From Cristatella mucedo (lineage: Eukaryota > Bryozoa > Phylactolaemata > Cristatellidae): a DNA stretch of 64,000 nt. Under the pieces are notes generated by a model. That model saw only the letters and a program-made list of their open reading frames with translations. It made no database searches and was not told where the DNA came from. The stretch is from the NCBI GenBank assembly GCA_009760855.2, contig WPIO01000111.1, positions 558,001 to 622,000 on the forward strand, written 5' to 3'. This document shows, piece after piece, positions 55,440 to 64,000 of this stretch; within the stretch, counting starts at the first letter, position 1; each line of letters begins with the position of its first letter. Both the position numbers and the translations under genes were made by a program.

Positions 55440-58400
55440 TAGCTGCAGGTTCCACGAATTACCTCAATCCACTGCAATCCGCTCTAATTTGGCTACAGTC
55501 GACAGGACATTGGCATTGTTGAGCTCAAATTTAGGGTGGATGTTGTAGTACACGTTCGTTTTAAGTCTCTACAAAATTTCATGTCATTGTGGACTCGAAC
55601 AATTGTGCAAATGAGCTTGAACTCCAGAGGCCTGTACTACAATCAACCGAGCAAGCCACTTTAATTCCTTCAAGTCCACTATAAATCATCTGAACAAAGC
55701 ATAAAAAGTCCAGAATATCAAGCTACACTACATCTAGCATGTAACTAGAATATGTTGGGTGATTCCGCTCAGGCTTGATGACTAAGTCGGCTGAAATCAC
55801 AATGCAGATGCCAGGGCCGATACTACAAGCCACAGCATTCCACCACGACACGAAAGAAATCCTGCTTGAAAAGCTAGTTGCTTAATCGTACGTGACAGTA
55901 CACCCTGCGACAATTTTACTCACACAATTTGACTTACATGGGCAAAGCAGGGAACATTGTACTGCAATCGATTGCTGTAGCCCAGTCCAATACCAAAATT
56001 CACTTCAACCCACCGCATCCACTGCAAAACGACACTCAATAGATTGAGCGAGCTCCAGTTTCTATTGCATGTTAAAGCTCAATGTGTTTTGTCACGTCAA
56101 CTTAAAATAAGAATAAATTGCTAGTCTTCACAGTCGAGCAACGCTCGGAAATAGCCCGAAGTGGCCTAGGAAAATAAAACAATCCACTCTATTCCGCTGG
56201 ATGTCATCCTCAAATCACTAAAGCCAGGCTCTAATATACACGGTATATATGACACAGCTCAGTTCAAAGTTCATCCGCAAAAGTTTGCTCCGTTTTGCTA
56301 ACGCGTTCTCATCCGATGCACTGCAGTCGATTGCAACGTCCTTGTTCCGTACCACAATCCCCTACAATCAGGTGCAATCCACTGCCGTTGATTGGAATGG
56401 CCCGGAGCAGTACCCAAATCCCCACAATCTGTGGAAAGGCGACCAGAAGCTTATTCTTTAAGCTCTAATAAATATAACACGACGCTCTTTGTTTTTGTGT
56501 ACTCACCTAAGTTCACTACAAATGCCTTGATCATTCAGCAGAAACGCTCGGCAATCGACTCAATGATTCAGGCCAATACCCCAATCTGCAGCAACCTGTT
56601 GCAAAATGCCCGGAAATCGGTCTCGAAATGCTCCAATTTCAAATGAATGTTGGAAACCACACTGATTTCTAAGTCGACAGCGTCTTTTAACCTAAATCAC
56701 ACGTACTATTTCGGGCAATGCATTGCAATCTGCGACAACGGCTTGGCTGAAAGCACCAATCCACCACAATCCGCGCCAAATTGACCACAAATTGACCACA
56801 TTAACTTCCAATTGTCGTTGCGTAATACCTTTCTTTGAGGTGAAAGTTAAGTCGTGGAATTTTCAAGCTATTTTCCACGTTTACTGTCAACAATGCACGG
56901 CAATCGATAGCAATGTCAGGGCCAATACCACAATCTTTGGTAAATCGAAGAGAAATCGGTTGCACCGAGCTCCAATTCTCATTCTTCATAGCATCTCACT
57001 GCTCACACATACTTTTCACCCACTGCTCGTTCAATATTATGCAATGCACGACAATCGATGGCAACGACAGTGGAATATATAGCAATCTATTACGATTCGT
57101 TGAAAATCCCCGGAAAGTGGCTGGACCAAGATAACATTTTCCGGTTTGTTATAGCCTGATTTTTTTTAAAGTGAAATCACATCCTTTTAATCAATCGTTC
57201 ACGTAAATTGGCGAGCAATGAATGAAAATAGACAGTGATGGCCTAGGCCAGGGCCATTATCTCCAGCTCATGGCAAATCGGGTAGAAATTGGCAGTGCGA
57301 AGCCCCAATTGTCATTACATGTCGCATTCCGCTGCATAAAAAGCTAAAGCATGGCATTTTAAAGTTTTTAGCTTGGTAGTGACAGCAATGCACATCAATC
57401 GACAGCAATGGCGCGGACCGTTACTGCAATTCTCAGCATTCCTCGACAGAATTCCCGGAAATATGTTTCTTTGTACTCCAATTTTGAGTGCATATCACAA
57501 GTGCTTGGTTTAAGCTGCAATAGCTTAATGTTTTACCAATTACAACCGTAAAATCGTGGGGAATACACATCAATTGCTGCAATAGGCTGAATAGCTTGAA
57601 GCACCAATCCGTAACGTTTCCTGACAAACCTATACCGAATTGGCTTCAAAAATCTCCAATAAACACTGCATGTATCATTTCAGTGTTAAAAATGAAACCG
57701 TGGAGATGTCACGCTTTATCTGCCCGTTTGTTGTCAATGATGTGCGGTAATCAACAACAACGATAAGAGCCAATACTGCCATTCGTGGTCAGTTGGCGAG
57801 AAGTCGGATTCACCAAACTCCAATTCTCATTCCACGTTGTATTTAATTGTGCAAGTGCATGCTTTTAACCCACCCTGTTCGTTTAATCTGTGGCAAGGAA
57901 TAGCAATCAACAGAAATGACTAGGGTAATGGGGCAATCTTTTGTGATCCATGGCAAGTCACTGGACAGTGACTTGGCCCTGCTCCAACTTTTCTTGCCTA
58001 CCACAATGCAATTTCATCCATTTAACCAATAGCGAATCAATCAACTGCGATCAACGAATGAGTAGCCCGGCCATAATTCCACCCGCGGCCAATCAACAAT
58101 AAATTAGAAGAATGAAGATCCAATCATTATTGCATACGACGTTTCACTGAGTCCAGTGTCGAACCGTGGCAATTTAAAGCTTTTTTACTCACTAGCTGTC
58201 AGAAATGGGCTTCCATTTACAGCAATGGTCGGGGCCAGTACCACAATTCCTAGAAAATCAAAATGATTGGCTGCAAGAAACTGCAACTCTCATTCCACGT
58301 AACGTCTAACCGTGTGGGAATAATTTTCACTTGCTGTGCACGTTAAATCGATGGTATGCTGACCCTGTGCATGTCACCCCTAACCATGTTATTAATGTTG

Positions 58401-58900
58401 TTTGTTTATCAAGCATGATTTTACTCACCATTCAATTGCATTTCATTTTGCAGCAAATGTAAAGTGCCTAGAGAAAGATTAAGTTCTCTGAGGGCGCTTT
58501 ATCAAGTGCATTATTATTATTATTTTTATTACGGTATGGCTCGACAATCGACGGCAATGGCACTGTGGAAATACGCCTATCCATAACGAACGGTAACTAA
58601 CGGACCGACAGTTGTTTAGAGAAGCTCCAAATTTCCGTGCCTATGGCAGTACACCTAATAAAAAGTGAAATTGCGTGCTTTTAAGCAATCGAAAGGGCAC
58701 AATCGAAGGCAATGCACGGCAATCAAAGGCGATGATCCCGCTTCGTCCGTAATAAGCTTCAGATTTACTCTAAATTAACTGTTCGAAGCTGAAATTATCG
58801 AGCCTAATAATGTGCACTTTGGACCCACATACTTTTAACTCGTTGTGCCCATGTTAACTCAGGCAATTAACGGCTATCGAAAAAATTGCTCAGAAAAATA
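55440..58900 (+). repeat. ~170-bp satellite array, copy 2
   Basis: Cores of the CAATCGA...GCAATG...GGCCA type at about 56385, 56545, 56720, 56893, 57055, 57230, 57400, 57570, 57745, 57910, 58045, 58220, 58555, 58715 and 58875; steps are mostly 160-175 bases (one of ~135). The step over 58220-58555 is explained by the LINE A tail inserted there. The part to ~57180 pairs with 22560-24600; the rest has no counterpart in the window. Confidence 0.78.
58354..58530 (+). mobile_element. LINE A tail inserted in satellite
   Basis: Starts in the 3' UTR (GCTGACCCTGTGCATGTCACC) and includes the hairpin AAAGTGCC...GGGCGCTTT and a TTATTATTATTATT tail. Flanked by GGTATG on both sides, a likely 6-bp target duplication. 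Confidence 0.88.
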
Positions 58901-58904
58901 TGGC

Positions 58905-59765
58905 AGTCTTCGTCGCTCTGTCACAATTAGATGAGAAGCTAATAGATGATGCTATCATGCGAACATCTCCACATGCTCGAAATTTTGGTGTCGTTTTCGA
59001 AAACTGCCTCAATTTTAGAGCTCCATCCAGAAGAATGCTTCTACTAGCCATCACGTCCGATCCCTATCCACGATTAGGAGCTGTCTTCCACAGTAGCTAG
59101 CCAAACATTTAATTAGCTCCTTAGCTCTGTCTCGGCTTGATCATTGTAATTGTCTTTTGGCTTGGCTACCAACGAAAGCAATTAGGCCACTGCCACTGAC
59201 TACGATTATGCATGCAAGGTTAGTCTTTAAGTTCCAGAGGTTTTAGCAAGCGACTCCTTTGCTAAAAGAGCTAGGATGGATACCGGTTGAGCAGCGGATA
59301 CAGAGCAAAGCTCTTGCGCTGACCCCCAAGCCCCGCCACGGCTTGGCTCCTTCGTACCTAGCTGAACTACTGCACCAGTTTCAGCCTGTTTGCGTCCTCA
59401 GGCCCTGTGTGGACAATACATTGGCTGTTCCATTACTCTGCTTAAAAACCGTTGGCGCCAGAAGCTTTAGCTCTGCAGATCCTAGACTGTGGAGCTAGCT
59501 TCCACACTTCTTACGCAATGAAAACTACTTTACTGCTGCCGACTATGGCTCATCCCTTCAGCGGTCCAGAGCTGCTACTTAAATGTTGCTCACTACCTCA
59601 ACTGCTCTCCTGACTCTGCTACGCTTCCCACTTTCCCTTTGTTACCTGAGACGAAGTCTGTCTGCTACCGAATGCCTACAGAAAGCTGCTTCGGCTGTGA
59701 TTGATCTAAACAAAATTCTCCTGCCTAGCACCTACATGGTCGTTATGACTTTGTGGAGATACATT
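58905..59765 (+). mobile_element. Old LINE B C-terminal half
   Basis: Broken-frame LINE B: ARNFGVVFENCLNF, an SLALSRLDHCNCLLA-like stretch, KELGWIPVEQRIQSKALALT, APSYLAELLHQFQPV, GARSFSSADPRLW, then the tail ending GTGGAGATACATTATAAG. It sits within satellite sequence, which resumes to its right. Confidence 0.82.
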
Positions 59766-60250
59766 ATAAGTTGGCGAGATAGCGTCCAAATATTATTGCT
59801 TAGTGATTGGCATTTTAGCGACCGTGCAACTGCATTCTTTCAACCAATCACGAGCGTATGGTCAAGGGCAAGGGACGGTATTCGATGGCCATGGCAAGGG
59901 ATTATACAGCGATCCATAACTCACAATCGCAAACAGATAGAAAGCAGCCTGGCGATGACTCCATTTAGATTTCTCTTTGAACTATACTCTATTTCGGGTG
60001 CTCCATTATTTGTGCTAGCTCTCGAACAACTTTGCAATCAACGGAAATGGCCCTTTTCAATGCAGCAATATTCTGCAACCCACCGTAAATCGACCCAAGG
60101 GAGGCTGTACAAAGCTAAAGTAATACATAGGGTTTGACAGCACACTGTTTCTAAATTGCTCTCCTTTCATTTCAACCCGATATATGCGTTCAATTTTGGG
60201 CAAAGAACAGCAATCGTTTGCTATTCCTTTCAAAAATCCTGCAATTTGTT
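59766..60250 (+). repeat. Satellite array, continuation, plus orientation
   Basis: Cores such as GCAATCAACGGAAATGGCCC (60032) and CAGCAATCGTTTGCTA (60210) are spaced about 175 bases. More diverged than the 56-58 kb units. The open frame 59583-60137 crosses from LINE B into satellite and is not a gene. Confidence 0.6.
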
Positions 60251-60940
60251 GCTACCCTTAAAAAATATTCATCCTTTTTACTTCGTGTAGCTTTAGTTCT
60301 CATGGCATAGTTGCACGTCTGCAAGTTTAAATGTAATCCGAACACTTTTATGTCCTTTCGTACATTTACATTCGAGTATTGCACAACATTTAACATACTG
60401 TGCTCTTCCATAGCCGTACTGCTCAAGCTGTAGTTGCAGAGTGTGCTTCTCACGACCACCGTATACCAACTCTATCTGACTAATCCACCTAGCCTGACAG
60501 AGAATCAGGTACGACAAAGACGAGATTACCAGAGCTCACTCAATGGCCATGCTGCGTTGTGTGCTCATCCACAGCCAGCACACTCGATCTCACAAATCTG
60601 GCCAGGCTACACTTCGCTTAAACTTCATGATTGTATAGTCACTCCAGGTTAATTGTTTCACTTTTGCGTCTGTAACAAGGAAGTGGCAACTAATGTAGTT
60701 TTATTATTCGCAGTCGACCATTTGGTAATGCTGTCTATACAGCATCTTCAAAGTACCTATTCGGTTCTCTGAGGGTGCTCTACACAGTATTGCTATTATT
60801 TTTATTATATCACAAAATAGAAGCTTATACAGAAAATAACTATTACCCTAGTTTCTCTGTCATCGTCAGTGTGCACAGAGCTCTAGGCATGCTACTATGG
60901 GTATGCGTCAAGCAGGCGTATCAAGTGAGTTAGAATTTGT
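60251..60940. other. Spacer between oppositely oriented satellite arrays
   Basis: No satellite core recognised from about 60260 to 60940. A LINE A-type tail relic (TTCTCTGAGGGTGCTCTAC then TTATTTTTATTA) lies at about 60735-60810 on the plus strand. No gene. Confidence 0.5.
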
Positions 60941-62425
60941 GGTTAGCTGGAAAAGAACACATCGGCAGGCGTCCCCAGCCGATTTCTAGCCAATTTGAAA
61001 CGGATTGTGGTAGAAGACTGGTAATTGCTTTTGATTGCCTTGCTATGCACTCGATTGCACTCTTTCGATTGTTAAAAGACGTCGTTGAACTTTAAGTAAT
61101 TGCAGCCAATCTCGTCAATTGTCTAAGGACTGCTCTATGGGCCCCCACCATTGCTGTGGATTGCCGTGCATTTCAGACAGTTAACTAGCAAAACATTTGG
61201 AAATGTTCACGGTTTACTTTGGACACAACAAAATGTTATATGTTATGACAATTGGAACTTCTAGAAGCCAAATTTGTGGTAGGTTTGCAACGGATTGTTA
61301 CGGTATCTGCTGCTAGCCAAGCTTGTACCTTACATTGCATTGCCATGAATCAATTTCCAGAGATTTTACGAGTGCAAATGGTAACTACCTACGTGGTTGC
61401 AGCTAAAACAGAGCGGTTTATAACATGCATTCAAAATTCGAGCATTAAGAAGCAGATTTCGGGACATTTTGTAGAGGAATGCTGTGGATTGCGGCAATGG
61501 TCCGGACCATTGCTGTCGATTGATGTGAATTGCTGGCGGCAAACAAGCAAAGCAGCTTGAAAATGTCATGCTTTCACTTTGTATGCAGCGGAATGTGACT
61601 TTCCCGTGATTTGCGATGGATCCTAATATGTTTCTGTATTTTCCTGGGACATTGCCATCGATTAAGATGCATAGCATAAGATTGAACGCAGGTAGTGTAA
61701 TAAAAGTATGTGTGGGCAGTGAGATGTTAGGTGGAATTAGAATTGGAGCTTGGTGCAGCCAGTTTTTCTTCGATTTACCACGGATTGTGGTAATGGCCCT
61801 GACATTGCTATCAATTGCCGTGAATTGTTGATACTTAACGCGCAAAATATCTTGAAACCTATATGATCTAACTTTTACCACATATAAATGTAGAATGCAA
61901 CGACAATCGGAACTTCTTACAGCCAATTTGTGGTCAATTTGCCGTGGAATAGTTCTTCCAGCAGAACCTTTCCACTAGATTGTAATGCAATGCCCGAGAC
62001 TAGCCCTTTAGGTTAAACAAGTGTATTTGACTTTAAAATTAGTGTGATTTGCAATATGAATTCGAAATTGGAGCATTGCGAGACCGATTTTGGCGCATTT
62101 TGCATCAGAATGCTGTACATTCTGGTATTGGCTCGGGTCATTGCAGTTGGTTTCCAGGCATTGGGGCAGAATGGTCGAGGCTATAGAAGTGAAATTGTGT
62201 TAGTACAAAACAACCAAAGATTAGAGTTACGTTGTACCACTATTGCATTATCGCTATTAGAGCTTTAAGTGTAGGCATTCTAGTTATTTTGTTGCTGATT
62301 TTGAGGATTGGGGTACTAGGCCGGGCCATTGCAATTGATTCCAGTGCATTCTTGCAGACTGGTCGAGGGAGTTTCATTGAAACTTTGAGTGCACAATAAC
62401 CTCATAGTAGAGCAGCATGCAATCC
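60941..62425 (-). repeat. Satellite array in inverted orientation
   Basis: The reverse complement of the core appears at about 61150 (CCATTGCTGTGGATTGCCGTG), 61335, 61505, 61655, 61803, 61985, 62137 and 62325, again near 150-190 apart. Complementary words such as GGACCATTGCTGTCGATTG make the family assignment firm. Confidence 0.75.
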
Positions 62426-63570
62426 TAATTAAAGCTTGATTGAAAGTATGTGATTTCAATTTAAACATAGCAGACAAAAATGTGATCTCGGCCCAGCTAC
62501 TTTTTGGTATTTTTCGAAGGATCGTAATATTTTGCTGTATTTTCTGTAATAATATGGCATATTCGTATTCGCTAAAAAAATGCGACTCGGGATATATAAC
62601 ACTTTATTTATTTATATTTCATTTATTTATTTTATTCAATATATACACATATATATCAACAGGCATAATTTTTATTGTATATAGTTATCTATCATATATA
62701 TATCCCATATATTTCGATCTTATGAGTCCACGATCTTGATCATCATATACATTTAATTTGACTTCAATCAAGGTGAGCACCAATGCTTGGCCAACCAGAG
62801 CGGATACAACCTCTACAAATATTTCAAGCGATGTGGTTTTGTGGGTATAGTCCTCCGTTGAGCCGTTTGTAAGCTATTGACAGGGCACAAGAAGCCGAAG
62901 GGATACCGGAGTTTGCAGAACAAAATTGTTGCATGTCCAGTGAGCTTTTCAGGTGGGCCTATACGTCTGGATAGAATGCTAGCACTATAATATAAAATAA
63001 ACAAAATCAAACACTTTTATGCCCAAAAGCTTGTCCTGCACGTGCCACTTAACGTATGCACACATATGCTGTAAATACAAGCACAAGTTTTGTATCCAGA
63101 ATAAAAATTTGAAATTACCATCTGGAAGTTGATCAATAAAATAATCACAAACACGGCTAATACGGACCAAAGGAACAACAAACCCATGCACATGTGTAAG
63201 CCCATGCCTCCGTAAAACGCACTAACTAAAACCAATGTCCAAATGCACAAGAACAAACCTTAGGCGTTTATCCAAGCACACACACATACACACACACACA
63301 CACACAATAGCACACACACACACACAAACATATGTGAACAGCTATGCAAGTGTAAACGATAACACACCAACACGTGCAGACACGCACAAACATTGAGCCA
63401 CAAACTCTAGAATTTTTATGCCAGCGGTATAGCAGGTTCCTACCGTTCGAAGAGAGAGCAAGACTCGCCCTGTGTGAACTGCACAAACGCCTTATGCCAT
63501 CTCACTTCTCAGGCAGGCCTCCTTAAATCACAGTGCAGGATGTAGCCTAAGCGTCGTACGTGACGTTTAG
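62426..63570. other. A+T-rich spacer with simple repeats
   Basis: No gene recognised. 62580-62720 is strongly A+T-rich with TATATA and TTTATT runs. Small open frames at 62813-63256 minus have no identifiable domain; hydrophobic stretches in them may be chance. Confidence 0.5.
63271..63334. repeat. (CA)n microsatellite
   Basis: CACACA tract with small interruptions (TACA, ATAG, AACA). Confidence 0.93.
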
Positions 63571-64000
63571 AATAATAATAATAGTGCAGTTGATAAAGCG
63601 CCCTCAGAGAACTCAATCTCTTTGTAAGCGCTTTACATTTGCTGCAAAGGGAAACGCGATTGAATGGTGAGTAATATCATGTTTGATAAGCAACATGAAT
63701 AACATGGTTAGGGGTGACATTTACAGGGTCAGCATGCAAAAGTGGTTAGTGGTAGCATGCACAGTATCATCACGAAAAAGCACAGGAGTTACAAGTCACA
63801 GGGACCCACTAAATGTTGTCCTAGATAGGTGTGTTGTTTAATTCTTTTAAACGTGGTGAAGTCCGGAGATGTTGTTAGGCAAGTAGGGAGAGAGTTCCAC
63901 GCATTGGGAGCAGACTAACGAAATGCACGGTCTCCAAAGGTTTTGAGTTTTGTACGAAGTATTGGTAAACTGTTGGATTCCGAAAAGCAGGTGGTACGTT
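63571..64000 (-). mobile_element. LINE A 3' end, cut by window edge
   Basis: Antisense: AATAATAATAATAG, hairpin AAAGCGCCCTCAGAGAACTC...AAGCGCTTTAC, 3' UTR, then C-terminal codons with several substitutions. The body continues beyond base 64000. The window therefore begins and ends in antisense LINE A copies. Confidence 0.87.

Noticed and set aside
59583-60137. 184-residue plus-strand protein
   Set aside because: Crosses the boundary from LINE B tail to satellite DNA; no domain.

Overview
The window reads as animal nuclear DNA from a repeat-rich genome. No host gene, rRNA or canonical tRNA gene could be supported anywhere in the 64 kb. All recognisable coding sequence belongs to mobile elements: two non-LTR retrotransposon families (called LINE A and LINE B here), one nearly complete Ty3/Gypsy-type LTR element, one decayed LTR element, and one Mutator-like DNA transposon remnant with a FLYWCH zinc finger. 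The LINE types point to a metazoan, probably an invertebrate. A lophotrochozoan or flatworm would fit the LTR-element proteins as I remember the families, but the species cannot be fixed from the sequence.

LINE A has the RT motif FYADDTQLYLCF, ends in TAFSGSL, and carries a 3' hairpin followed by (ATT)n. LINE B has FYADDTQLYLSF, ends in NSPA, and carries a GGAGATACATTACATT-type tail. Both look like CR1/L2/Rex1-group LINEs. Nearly every copy is 5'-truncated. They range from good reading frames (LINE A 17.3-18.6 kb and 28.0-29.4 kb; LINE B 5.06-6.35 kb and 38.2-39.9 kb) to very old fragments.

Layout. 0-11.6 kb: LINE fragments in a duplicated block. 11.6-19.2 kb: dispersed repeats C, E and D and a good LINE A copy. 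19.2-24.6 kb: repeat D carrying the MULE, then a duplicated segment and satellite DNA. 24.6-29.4 kb: LINE A copies, a perfect 19-bp hairpin and a tRNA-like SINE. 29.6-34.7 kb: second copy of the 1.3-8.2 kb block, without two of its LINE insertions. 34.7-43.7 kb: nested LINE A and B copies. 43.7-45.1 kb: direct repeat of 9.3-10.7 kb. 45.1-47.4 kb: decayed LTR element. 48.5-53.0 kb: Ty3/Gypsy-type element on the minus strand with a 5-bp target duplication, inserted inside a LINE A 3' tail. 53.1-62.4 kb: repeat D copy, duplicated segment, then about 170-bp satellite arrays that change orientation near 60.3-60.9 kb. 62.4-64 kb: A+T-rich spacer and another LINE A.

The duplicated blocks provide empty sites, so several insertions can be placed in time order directly. 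Elements act here as isolated insertions; no operon-like or cooperative host gene organisation is visible. All alignments were made by eye; no identity percentages were computed.
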